Shown in pieces: positions 9,276 through 16,947 of a stretch of 64,000 nt of DNA. Every line of letters begins with the position of its first letter. Position 1 is the stretch's first letter. Both the position numbers and the translations under genes were made by a program. Origin of the DNA: G965215045 sp965215045 (GTDB lineage Bacteria > Pseudomonadota > Gammaproteobacteria > JABABF01). The stretch spans positions 806,001-870,000 of the forward strand of contig OZ244031.1 of assembly GCA_965215045.1 (NCBI GenBank), read 5' to 3'. The notes beneath the pieces were generated by a model. It was given only the letters and a program-made list of their open reading frames with translations, made no database searches and was not told the origin of the DNA.

Positions 9276-10781
9276 TCAGGAACCCGGGCTCGGGGGCGCC
9301 CCAGTCGGACGGCGCTGGTAGATGCCGCGCGCCTCTCCCCGGCTCGCACCATTCTCATAGACCGGTGCACCGCGCAGGAAGGTGGTACGCACCCTGCCCT
9401 GCAATTCCAGGCCTTCGAAGGGCGTATACCCCTGGGCGGATTCTGATTCCGCAGCGCGCACGATGAAACTCTCATCGGGGTCCAGGAGCACCAGGTCGGC
9501 GTCATAGCCCACCGCCACGTCGCCCTTGTGCAGCAGGCCGTACCGCTGTGCGGGGTTGCGGCACAGCAATTCCGCGATGCGGTGCAGGTCCAGGCCCCGC
9601 TTCCGCCCCTCGCTGAACACCCCGGACAGCAGGTACTCGGTGCCGCCAAAACCGGACTTGGAAACCCAGATGTTGTCCGGGTCCAGGGGGTCGCCCTCGG
9701 TTTTCAATTCCTGGGAACAGCAGGCGTGGTCGCTGACCACCCAGTCCACCTTGCCGTCGAAGAGCGACTCCCAGAGAAATTCCACGTCTTCGCGGGAGCG
9801 GATCGGCGGGTTGACCTTGGCACAGCACTGGGTCGGCGCATCGTAGTCCAGCAGCAGGTGGCCCACGGTCACCTCGCGCCGGAAATGAATGTGCGGAAAC
9901 AACTGCTGCATCATCATCGCCGCCTCCATGGCCTTGCGCGAAGAGAGATGCAACAGGTTGATATTGAGACAGGCGGTTTCGTACGCCAGGTAAGAGGCGA
10001 TCCAAATCGCCAGGCCCTCCGAGTGCGGCGGGCGGGCGGCACTGTAGGCGCGCAGGCCGCTCAACTTCGAGTCGCGCTGCACGATCCTGGTATAGGCGTT
10101 CAGGATATCCGCCAGTTCGCAGTGCAGGCTGACGCTGATCTCCCCGGCCTGTTGCGGATGCTGTTCCATGAGCCGCCGGGCCTCGCGCATGATGAATTCA
10201 AAATGCGCGATATCGTAGCTGTCCTCCTCGTCGATCATCAGGAACTTCCGCTGTTCCGCCTGGTCCGCTTTGCCATGCAGCCCATAGCCGCCGTAGAACA
10301 TGAAGATCTTGAAAGAAGGCACCCCGTGCTCGGTCAGCAGGTATTCCATCTCGCCGATGTGCTGGCTTGCGATCGGTGCCAGGTGATAGGCGTAATCCAC
10401 GTGGTAATGACCCTCGGAACGGCTCAGCACTTCGGGATAGAAATCGCGCCAGGAACCGCCCCGGTTCAGGTAATACTGCCCGGTGCGAAAGTAGGTGATC
10501 ATCGTGGTGACACCGCCCATCGCCGCCGCCAGGCTCTCGGTGACCGCATCCTGTTCCAGGGGACTGTAAATGCCGACGTGGGTATGCGCATCGACCAGCC
10601 CCGGGAAGGCGAGCAGCCCCCCGCCCTCGTACACCTCGCCGGCGTTCTCGACCGGGATGGCGGGGGCGATTTCCGCGAACTTGCCATCGCGCACGCCCAG
10701 GTCGCAATCCTGCACTTCGGGGACGCCCGGGCGCACCAGGCGCACATTGCGAATCAGTAGGTCAAGGGGTTTCTGCTGCAC
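9276..10781 (-). CDS. Amidohydrolase, dihydropyrimidinase/hydantoinase/allantoinase type
   Basis: The 501-residue metal-dependent cyclic-amidase fold protein shows VDAHTHVG (metal-binding HxH), VPSFKIFMFYGG (Lys expected to be carbamylated as metal bridge), CELADILNAY, LLHLSSRKAME and VVSDHACC (catalytic Asp). All key ligands are present, so it should be active. Family members hydrolyse the amide bond in hydantoins, dihydropyrimidines, dihydroorotate or allantoin. It lacks pyrimidine-synthesis neighbours and sits beside catabolic genes and, further away, HyuAB, favouring a catabolic cyclic amide. It converges with the CoA-transferase, and its promoter region is 10782-10898. Confidence 0.85.
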   Translation of the reverse strand: MQQKPLDLLIRNVRLVRPGVPEVQDCDLGVRDGKFAEIAPAIPVENAGEVYEGGGLLAFPGLVDAHTHVGIYSPLEQDAVTESLAAAMGGVTTMITYFRTGQYYLNRGGSWRDFYPEVLSRSEGHYHVDYAYHLAPIASQHIGEMEYLLTEHGVPSFKIFMFYGGYGLHGKADQAEQRKFLMIDEEDSYDIAHFEFIMREARRLMEQHPQQAGEISVSLHCELADILNAYTRIVQRDSKLSGLRAYSAARPPHSEGLAIWIASYLAYETACLNINLLHLSSRKAMEAAMMMQQLFPHIHFRREVTVGHLLLDYDAPTQCCAKVNPPIRSREDVEFLWESLFDGKVDWVVSDHACCSQELKTEGDPLDPDNIWVSKSGFGGTEYLLSGVFSEGRKRGLDLHRIAELLCRNPAQRYGLLHKGDVAVGYDADLVLLDPDESFIVRAAESESAQGYTPFEGLELQGRVRTTFLRGAPVYENGASRGEARGIYQRRPTGAPPSPGS

Positions 10782-10898
10782 GGTGCCAAATTGTCATAGT
10801 GATAGGACTTATCGCGCATTCTAAAGGAATTTACAGGAAACGGTGGCGGGCCCGTCGCGGCGGCAACTATGATCGGGGCAAACGCAAAAAAGTTCCAT
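10782..10898. other. Intergenic gap between RM1 nuclease and amidohydrolase
   Basis: No gene is visible. The AT-rich stretch around 10789-10815 (AATTGTCATAGTGATAGG) is probably the promoter of the amidohydrolase, read leftwards. It shares the 7-mer AATTGTC with the upstream regions of the genes at 34693, 37314 and 40991. Confidence 0.35.
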
Positions 10899-11609
10899 TC
10901 AGGAGCGGTTGTCCCTGGCAAATTCCCGACGCAGAAAATTCCATATCTTTTTCCGTACCTGTCGGCGTGCGCGTTGCACCGGGCTCGGACTCGCCACTGC
11001 ACGCACCCGTCCCCGGGCATCAAAAACAAAATCCCGCTTGTAGGCGCGATTGCAAAACTGGCACTGTGGAATGATATTCGCGGGGTCTTCCGCCGCAGCA
11101 TCCGGGTCCTGGTGTCCTTGTTGCAGCTGTACACGCCTGGCCCCGTACCGCGGATCCGGTTCGCCTTCCACGGCACCACAAGTGGCACACCGGCCCCCGA
11201 ATGCCTGCCGGATGTCCGCAAAACTCTTTGCGTCCAGGCGCCCCCTCCTGCGAGCCTGTTCATTAATGTACTCCTGCGAGGGGCGGTACGGGTCTGCCAA
11301 TTGGTGCCAGCCCTGGGCCTCGGTGACATTCCAACCCCTGCGCTTCAAATGACGAACCTGCTGGTCCTGGGCCGCATCCGGATGGATGCTCTGCACCGCT
11401 TTTGCAATATCGTCTTTGTGCACCATCCGCTCCTGGTAGTGATGCAGCATGGCAAGCCAGATCCATTGGTAACTGTTCTTCCCGGGCAGTTTCACTCCAT
11501 GTTGATGCAAGTGACGTTTGTGAATGTCTTCAATCGCTGCATACGCCCGTTCCAGGCTTGCCCGGTCAGGGATGGGAACCCGCTCCCGTTCCGGTGCCGG
11601 CGGATTCAC
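10899..11609 (-). CDS. RM1: HNH-type type II restriction endonuclease
   Basis: This 236-residue protein is probably the nuclease of the first restriction-modification system. The C-terminal half carries a zinc-supported HNH/beta-beta-alpha-Me site: RCATCGAVEG (first CxxC), VQLQQGHQDP (catalytic His), PANIIPQCQFCN (Asn and second CxxC). The first 100 residues are helical and may recognise DNA. It starts inside the methyltransferase stop (ATGA, 11606-11609), so nuclease translation is coupled to methylase translation, a usual safety arrangement. Recognition sequence unknown. The pairing with a DNA methyltransferase is the main argument for a restriction function rather than a free HNH nuclease. 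Confidence 0.75.
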   Translation of the reverse strand: MNPPAPERERVPIPDRASLERAYAAIEDIHKRHLHQHGVKLPGKNSYQWIWLAMLHHYQERMVHKDDIAKAVQSIHPDAAQDQQVRHLKRRGWNVTEAQGWHQLADPYRPSQEYINEQARRRGRLDAKSFADIRQAFGGRCATCGAVEGEPDPRYGARRVQLQQGHQDPDAAAEDPANIIPQCQFCNRAYKRDFVFDARGRVRAVASPSPVQRARRQVRKKIWNFLRREFARDNRS

Positions 11610-12586
11610 TCTTCCAGGTTCGCAATACGCCGATTTGCGATTTCACTCATCTTGGGATCAATTTCAAAACCCTGGAAAGAGCGGCCTTCCAGCCGGGCCG
11701 CCACGCCTGTAGAGCCCGAGCCGGCAAAAGGATCGAAAACCACAGCCGGCTGGCCTTCCTGTTCCTCGGCACAAAAGATACGAATCAGGTGGCGCAGCAG
11801 TGGCACGGGCTTGGCGGTCATATGCTCGTATCTCTGGCGGGGCTTGGGCACGGCGATCACGGTTCCAGGAAACCGGTCGGGTTCCACCAGGGGGTTTTCC
11901 GTATCGATCAGACCGGCCCTGTGCTGGAACCAGTTATCGGCATAAGTGCCGTCGCGCGGTGCCTGGGCCAGAACAATCAATTCCATCTGCGGTTTGAGTT
12001 GCGGCGTCTTGCGTCTGCCCAGAACGCGCAGCATCTGTTTCTTTTTGCGTTCCGAAAGACCGCGCCGACGGTGAATGAAGTGTGTCTGGGTGAACGCCTT
12101 GGCCTGCCCCTCGTGCTTCCAGGCCAGCACATCGCGTATTTCAAAACCCGCATCTTCCAGGGCGCAGGCGGTGCGATGCACCAGGCGCGGTTGAGAAAAA
12201 CAAAGCGCAAACCCACCGGGTTTGAGAAGACGCAGCCATTCCCCGGCCACCGGGTACAGGAATTTATACAAGCGCTGCCCCTGGCGAGGATCAAATTTCA
12301 TTCCCACGGGCAGGCCACCTATCACGCCTTTCTTTACCCTGGAGCGCAGGTGTGCATGATCCCACCGATCATCCATACCATCGATGAAATAAGGCGGGTC
12401 GGTCAGCACCAGGGAAAAACAAGCATCCGGAAAAGACGGCATCCGCTCCCGGCAATCTCCGCAAGTCAGCCATTGTGTTTGCCCGGGGTTTTCCTCTGCC
12501 CGCCGGACGGTCGGGTGAGACGCCGGAGCGTCGAAGTCGAGTCCGGGAGATGGACTCCTGAACTCAGTGAAAGATGCCTGTTTCAT
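11606..12586 (-). CDS. RM1: beta-class DNA methyltransferase (probable N6-adenine)
   Basis: The 326-residue methylase has the catalytic motif DPPYFIDGMDD near residue 60 and the AdoMet-binding motif FDPFAGSGSTGVAA near the C-terminus, the permuted order of the beta class. DPPY favours N6-adenine, though N4-cytosine cannot be excluded. The ATG at 12586 was chosen because the protein similarity starts here and because this ATG overlaps the stop of a small upstream reading frame (ATGA, 12583-12586); a TTG extension to 12757 lies in the duplicated 227-bp module and is probably not used. It methylates host sites against the downstream HNH nuclease. Confidence 0.85.
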   Translation of the reverse strand: MKQASFTEFRSPSPGLDFDAPASHPTVRRAEENPGQTQWLTCGDCRERMPSFPDACFSLVLTDPPYFIDGMDDRWDHAHLRSRVKKGVIGGLPVGMKFDPRQGQRLYKFLYPVAGEWLRLLKPGGFALCFSQPRLVHRTACALEDAGFEIRDVLAWKHEGQAKAFTQTHFIHRRRGLSERKKKQMLRVLGRRKTPQLKPQMELIVLAQAPRDGTYADNWFQHRAGLIDTENPLVEPDRFPGTVIAVPKPRQRYEHMTAKPVPLLRHLIRIFCAEEQEGQPAVVFDPFAGSGSTGVAARLEGRSFQGFEIDPKMSEIANRRIANLEE

Positions 12587-12789
12587 CGCATACGGTTCTC
12601 CAATTCTGCGGCGTCCATGCGCATGGCCAAGTCGGGCAACGAGCACTCCAAGCCCAGAGTTGGTGGGAAACGCCGCACCGGCATCCTGCAATCGGGCGGA
12701 GAAGCTGCGACCATTGAAGGCCGCCCCGGGGAGCACAAGAGACCGCCGACCCGGCAAGGGCAGCTCAGGCCCGGCTCAGTGTGGTTCAT
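12583..12789 (-). CDS. Candidate leader peptide upstream of RM1 methyltransferase
   Basis: This 68-codon frame starts at an ATG with a strong ribosome-binding site (GGGGGAGG five bases upstream) and ends exactly on the methylase start (ATGA overlap). Upstream is TATAAT at 12812-12817 with no good -35. The peptide (MNHTEPGLSCPCRVGGLLC...) is Cys/Pro-rich and unlike known regulators. The same start and first 50 codons recur in the second copy of the module (ATG at 14728), where the frame runs 62 bp into the second methylase. The strong initiation signals suggest translation for coupling rather than a functional protein. It is unlike the usual RM controller (C) proteins, which are helix-turn-helix. 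Confidence 0.35.
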   Translation of the reverse strand: MNHTEPGLSCPCRVGGLLCSPGRPSMVAASPPDCRMPVRRFPPTLGLECSLPDLAMRMDAAELENRMR

Positions 12790-12866
12790 GTGGCCTCCCC
12801 CGTTGCCCGGCATTATATACATAAATACGGGGGGCACCGGCTGGACACGGGGCGGGATATGTGGCG
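12640..12866. repeat. 227-bp direct repeat, copy 1 (promoter/leader of RM1)
   Basis: Identical at all but two positions to 14579-14805. It contains TATAAT on the minus strand (12812-12817), a GGGGGAGG ribosome-binding site and the beginning of the leader frame, so it acts as the expression module of the RM1 operon. No transposase or terminal inverted repeats accompany it. Confidence 0.9.
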
Positions 12867-12989
12867 GACCCGCCGCCTCTGCTGTGCCAGGTCGCAGGGA
12901 CGGGTCACACAGCCGGCACCCAAAGTGTTGACGGGCTTGCATAAGAGAACTGTCTTGGTTACTCCCCCTCAAAGCCTTAAGTGCGAGTT

Positions 12990-13628
12990 TCACTCGTCTC
13001 CCATACTCAAGGTATCGCGCTCCTTCAGATAGGCAAGCGCGTTACGCAGGAGGTTCTCACCATTCTTGAATCTGCCCAGTCCCGTGTTACAACTGTCACA
13101 AATAAAATCTCTTATGTTTCCGGTGTGATGGTCATGATCGGCCACGATTTTCGCCGTTACGTTTACGATTGAACGCTTCTGGCAGATTGGACATTTGAAG
13201 TCGCTGCCCGCGGCAGGTTTATTTTTCTCCATCATCTTTGCCTGCCTGCTCTTAGGTGCTCTCTTATCTATATCAGTGCGACATTTGAGACAACTGGGCC
13301 TTCTGATAATCCCATGCTTGTTGGTTTGATTTCTCGCAAAATTAGATACTGACAAAAGACGATGGCAGATATTACAAATCTTCTTCTCAAACTTGTCCCC
13401 GGTCTTGTACACATCGACAAGCTGTACGGCATCGGCGGGAACAGTCCAAGTCTTGTCTTCCCCTATCAACCATACTACGACTGAGCCAGCGTTTCGGGAA
13501 CGAACAAGCCCTACAGAATTTACAGGAAAGTTTCTTAGCCGTTTTTCCGGGACGCCTTCATGGTGCAGATTTCCTTCCCCCCCAGTACAGACAACCCACT
13601 CAGGCATTTGCATATCGGTGCCCGGCAT
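12990..13628 (-). CDS. RM2: endonuclease VII-like (beta-beta-alpha-Me) type II restriction endonuclease
   Basis: The 212-residue protein has two zinc clusters (CNICH...CLKC and CPIC...CDSC) and the recombination-endonuclease-VII signature IVADHDHHTGNIRDFICDSCNTGLGRF, in which the His of DHDH and the Asn of SCN belong to the His-Me finger site. Type II enzymes of this fold are known, Hpy99I being the best-described. It overlaps the 3' end of its methylase by 29 bp. The first methionines (residues 1, 6 and 8) all lie within that overlap, so the exact start is uncertain. Codon use is visibly more AT-rich than in the flanking catabolic genes, consistent with acquisition. Recognition sequence unknown. 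Confidence 0.8.
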   Translation of the reverse strand: MPGTDMQMPEWVVCTGGEGNLHHEGVPEKRLRNFPVNSVGLVRSRNAGSVVVWLIGEDKTWTVPADAVQLVDVYKTGDKFEKKICNICHRLLSVSNFARNQTNKHGIIRRPSCLKCRTDIDKRAPKSRQAKMMEKNKPAAGSDFKCPICQKRSIVNVTAKIVADHDHHTGNIRDFICDSCNTGLGRFKNGENLLRNALAYLKERDTLSMGDE

Positions 13629-14487
13629 AACCTAAACCCAGCCCTTCGCATTCTTTCAACCTCTGTTGAGCAATGTCGATGTACTCTTGAGAAATATCCA
13701 ATCCGAGGTACTGACGCTGGTTGATCATCGCCATCTTGCAGGTTGTTCCCGACCCGCACATCGGGTCAAACACAAGGTCTCCTTCATTGGTCCAGGAAAG
13801 TATGTGGTCTTCTGCGAGCTTTTCAGGGAAAACCGCTGGATGTTTAAAAGCAATGCGGTCTGATGTCGTCCCGTGCAGTCCCACAGCGTATTGCCAGATG
13901 TTTGTCCTGGTTTTCATTTTCTTTAATTCTTTCAAGGTTTTCCTGTTCACCCCGTCAGGCCCCTTGTTGTGGACCAACATCTCAAATCCATGCCTGACTG
14001 TATTTTCCTTCAACGGGTTGAATGTCTTTGGTTTCCCTTTACTCAAAACAAACATAAATTCATACGCGTTGGTGTATGCGTTGCTACGCATAAAAGGTGT
14101 ATTTTTCTTCTTGTATATCATCACGTCATGCATATTGAACCCGATGTCCTGGAAATATATTCCCTGCCGGAAGCTGGTAAGACTTCTGCCTGCATTGATT
14201 CTGTCTCCAACCACCCACACGACAACACCTCCCTTGGCGGTAACCCGATAAAGGCCTTCGGCGATTGCCTTAAAGTCAAACTCGTATCCTTTGTAGTCTC
14301 GCAGGGAATCATACGGGGGTGATGTAACCGTCAAATCCACACTACCTGCAGACATTTCCTGCAGCATGAAATCTACGCAATCAGCAACGAACAGGCCGCG
14401 TGTTTTTTTTATTTGGTCCACTGCATCAACTCCCGACAAATGGTTTCCGGTTCCTGCGTGCGACACGCCAGGGTTTCCATGACTCAT
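13600..14487 (-). CDS. RM2: beta-class DNA methyltransferase (probable N4-cytosine)
   Basis: The 295-residue methylase has the catalytic motif TSPPYDSLRDYKGYEF near residue 58 and the AdoMet motif FDPMCGSGTTCKMA near the C-terminus (beta-class order). The TSPPY form is typical of N4-cytosine and some N6-adenine enzymes. Other landmarks are GVVVWVVGDRINAG and YTNAYEFMFVLSKGKPKTF. It is paired with the overlapping endonuclease VII-like gene. The ATG at 14487 lies just downstream of the second copy of the 227-bp module. Base composition is AT-richer than surrounding genes. Confidence 0.85.
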   Translation of the reverse strand: MSHGNPGVSHAGTGNHLSGVDAVDQIKKTRGLFVADCVDFMLQEMSAGSVDLTVTSPPYDSLRDYKGYEFDFKAIAEGLYRVTAKGGVVVWVVGDRINAGRSLTSFRQGIYFQDIGFNMHDVMIYKKKNTPFMRSNAYTNAYEFMFVLSKGKPKTFNPLKENTVRHGFEMLVHNKGPDGVNRKTLKELKKMKTRTNIWQYAVGLHGTTSDRIAFKHPAVFPEKLAEDHILSWTNEGDLVFDPMCGSGTTCKMAMINQRQYLGLDISQEYIDIAQQRLKECEGLGLGYAGHRYANA

Positions 14488-14578
14488 GCTTGTCGTCTTC
14501 CCTGCTGCCAGCCGGCTTCCATCGCCTCACAATGCGGGCAGACCGGTTTGTCGTCCCGGCATACACTCTCAAACCAAG

Positions 14579-14805
14579 CGAGCACTCCAAGCCCAGAGTT
14601 GGTAGGAAACGCCGCACCGGCATCCTGCAATCGGGCGGAGAAGCTGCGACCATTGAAGGCCGCCCCGGGGAGCACAAGAGACCGCCGACCCGGCAAGGGC
14701 AGCTCAGGCCCGGCTCAGTGTGGTTCATGTGGCCTCCCCCGTTGCCCGGCATTATATACATAAATACGGGGGGCACCGGCTGGACACGGGGCAGGATATG
14801 TGGCG
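14579..14805. repeat. 227-bp direct repeat, copy 2 (promoter/leader of RM2)
   Basis: Copy of 12640-12866 with two mismatches and the same orientation relative to the following methylase. The minus-strand TATAAT, GGGGGAGG ribosome-binding site and leader ATG (14728) are all retained. A second frame, starting with TTG in this copy, ends in ATGA on the RM2 methylase start (14484-14487). Confidence 0.9.
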
Positions 14806-14835
14806 ATGCTGCTCCGCAAGGGCCGGGAGAACCCC

Positions 14836-14927
14836 GGGCGGCCGGCATTCTGCGAGCCGCCGCCCCCGGTAGAAGGCACCGGGCAGGGTGCAGGGAGGGA
14901 AACAAGCGGCAAAGGCCCCCGCCTCCA
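14836..14927. repeat. Mosaic copy of sequence from the VOC gene end region
   Basis: Positions 14836-14861 match 16765-16790 (24 of 26) and 14864-14927 match 17051-17114 (about 60 of 64), in the same order and orientation, but the 260 bp separating the two source blocks are missing. The second block is internal coding sequence of the VOC gene at 16948-17886. It is therefore a rearranged duplicate left beside the RM systems. Confidence 0.75.
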
Positions 14928-14980
14928 ATGCCCGCTGCGAAACACCTGCCAGTCCTTTCTTGACCCGTTGTAATTATCTT

Positions 14981-15667
14981 CTACTCGTATTTTTCCAGTA
15001 TTCCGGGCAGGTCTCCTATCGGCACGGCGTGACTTTCAGATGCCGTATTCTTTTGGCATCTTTGTAATTCTGTCAATTTTTTAGCGTTGTTTTTCTGGTA
15101 ATACTGTCCATCTACAATTACTACCAATACAATAGTTTCATCTCTGCAATGGACAAATCGTTTCATGAGTTCGATCATTTCCTGGTATTGGCTATCCTGG
15201 TTGCCACCGCCTTCCTTGGTGTATTTGTGCATGGCATAAAAAGTCTTGTCGCCAGTTATCCACTTGAAGTCCAGCGACTTCCCTGGCACGTTGGGAAACA
15301 TTGAAGATTGAAGTATGTTGCCGTCGCTACTTACTTTTATTGACCGGTTGCCACTTTTCGGCAAAACTTCAAAATCATGCACCCCTGGCAACGCCTTAAT
15401 CCATTCGGCGGCGATATCTTCATGCAAACCAGTTCGTCTTGGCTCTTTGGCAAAATGAGCGGCAAACATTTCATCATGTTGAATCTTCGTGAGCACGTCC
15501 GCCTCTGAGTAACCAAATCGACTGGTGAAAGTACTAATGCGTTTTATCAAACGGTCTGTCGGATTGTGAGCTTCTTCAATTACCTTTTTTTGAGATTGTT
15601 GCCACTTCTTTTGCTCAATCGTATCGTAGTCAGGCGGTGCAAGTGGTGAGTAATATTCATTGGACAT
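14981..15667 (-). CDS. RM3: type II restriction endonuclease, putative PD-(D/E)xK
   Basis: This 228-residue protein overlaps the RM3 methylase stop by 11 bp and is the expected nuclease of the third system. I recognise no family by name. A possible PD-(D/E)xK core is the strand GKSLDFKWITGDKTFYAMHKYT, where D-F-K could supply the acidic-x-Lys pair, followed by a hydrophobic strand DETIVLVVIVDGQYY and a helix rich in charged residues. The N-terminal 90 residues are helical. Sequence is AT-rich relative to the host genes. Assignment rests mainly on its position directly behind a methylase. Confidence 0.6.
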   Translation of the reverse strand: MSNEYYSPLAPPDYDTIEQKKWQQSQKKVIEEAHNPTDRLIKRISTFTSRFGYSEADVLTKIQHDEMFAAHFAKEPRRTGLHEDIAAEWIKALPGVHDFEVLPKSGNRSIKVSSDGNILQSSMFPNVPGKSLDFKWITGDKTFYAMHKYTKEGGGNQDSQYQEMIELMKRFVHCRDETIVLVVIVDGQYYQKNNAKKLTELQRCQKNTASESHAVPIGDLPGILEKYE

Positions 15668-16658
15668 GGTGAATAATGCCTCTGGCTAATGCCCAATCAC
15701 ACCGTCTTCGGTACTTGCCATCCCTGCGAATACCCTTGTAACAGGTCATCAAGACATCGTTGGTTTTTTGCCTGAACTCATTGAGCAGTTGATTCCATTC
15801 CGGGATACGTATCTCAGTTCCCACGTTCAGCTTGGTAATATGGCGTCCCGTGATTTTGACATTGTAACCATTCAGCTCATTAACATCACAGAACCGTATA
15901 GATGCTTCTTTAGTGTTGTCTAATGCAATCAACCCGACATTTCCATCCGGGTCATTAAACCTGACGAGGGGACCTTGTTTCTTTTGCTCTGGCTTGAGGC
16001 GTTTCAACACGGAAAGCAGGCCAACGTATTCAATTCCAGACCATATCTCAATATCACCGACAGGGTCTGGCACAAACAAGGCCAGCCCTACAGGATGTCC
16101 TGTATCTGTGAACATTCTGGCCGTGAGTGAAACAAAAGATTGGAGGCGGTCCTGAAAGAGATTCTTGGTGATAAATGATTCTGGCACTAAGGCGGCCACG
16201 TACCCGCAATGGTTCAAACACTTTTCCAAGGCATATTTGTACAGGTCGTCATACTGGCAATCCGGGAAAGTCAACCCGCGCACAGTCGCGCTATTTTTTG
16301 CCAGCCACGGCGGATTGGTTACACACACACCATAACCGGTAGGGAACTCCTGCAAAGTGTCTTTGTATTTGACATTGATATCCGCTGGTTTGATATCGTA
16401 GGACATGAACTGGCGGCACAAATTCATGCCAGAGAGTCTCTTAATCAGGCTATTTGACCCGGCAAATGGCTCAAGAATCCGTTCATCCGGTAACCCTGCC
16501 TGCAGGGCCCAATCTTTGAATGGTTTGTTGTCAAACGGGTTGCCGTTTGTGTAATAACGCCCCGCTTCTCTTTTGACATCCACAGGCGGCAAGTGCCCGG
16601 TTCCCAGCCCCAGCAGGTAATTTTCTTGCCCGGTATATTTGCGCACCATGGCTATCAT
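15657..16658 (-). CDS. RM3: gamma-type N6-adenine DNA methyltransferase
   Basis: The 333-residue methylase has the AdoMet motif ERILEPFAGSNSLIKRL before the catalytic motif CVTNPPWLAKNSA, the gamma-class order with NPPW as expected for N6-adenine methylation. The C-terminal part (residues 200-330) is the likely target-recognition region. The start is uncertain: ATG 16658 is used here, with GTG 16676 and ATG 16649 as alternatives; none has a strong ribosome-binding site. It has its own upstream region (TTGACA on the minus strand near 16681) and does not use the 227-bp module of RM1 and RM2. Confidence 0.8.
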   Translation of the reverse strand: MIAMVRKYTGQENYLLGLGTGHLPPVDVKREAGRYYTNGNPFDNKPFKDWALQAGLPDERILEPFAGSNSLIKRLSGMNLCRQFMSYDIKPADINVKYKDTLQEFPTGYGVCVTNPPWLAKNSATVRGLTFPDCQYDDLYKYALEKCLNHCGYVAALVPESFITKNLFQDRLQSFVSLTARMFTDTGHPVGLALFVPDPVGDIEIWSGIEYVGLLSVLKRLKPEQKKQGPLVRFNDPDGNVGLIALDNTKEASIRFCDVNELNGYNVKITGRHITKLNVGTEIRIPEWNQLLNEFRQKTNDVLMTCYKGIRRDGKYRRRCDWALARGIIHHVQ

Positions 16659-16838
16659 TCTGTATATAGTGTCCACATTGTCAAGCAGTTTTTTGCATCA
16701 TTCCATATACAATTTTCGGGGTTTCATATCGTTGAATGCGAAGCTGCCCTGTATCCAGCCCCAAGGGCGGCCGGCGTTCTGCGACCCGCCGTATCCGACA
16801 CGCCACACCACACCACACTACCACACCGCCCGCCCCCC

Positions 16839-16947
16839 GGAACGCACGTTTCTCGCCCCGGACGAGGACCAAAGGCGAGCCACCCCCGGAACGCACGCTC
16901 TCTCGCCCCGGACGAGGACCAAAGGCGAGCCACCCCGGAACGCACGC
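16839..16947. repeat. 49-bp tandem repeat with internal hairpin, two copies plus partial
   Basis: The unit begins ggaacgcacg at 16839, 16888 and 16937. Each full unit contains CTCGCC...GGCGAG, a 6-bp inverted repeat with a 16-nt loop. It lies just past the VOC stop codon and could act as a 3'-end hairpin, though no T-tract follows. Confidence 0.7.

Noticed and set aside
10869..12931. Long plus-strand frames (358 and 509 codons) opposite RM1.
   Set aside because: They oppose genes with clear HNH and methyltransferase motifs and show no protein family signatures.
12640..14805. Duplicated 227-bp module considered as an insertion sequence or integron site.
   Set aside because: No transposase, terminal inverted repeats or target duplication; it behaves as a promoter/leader segment.
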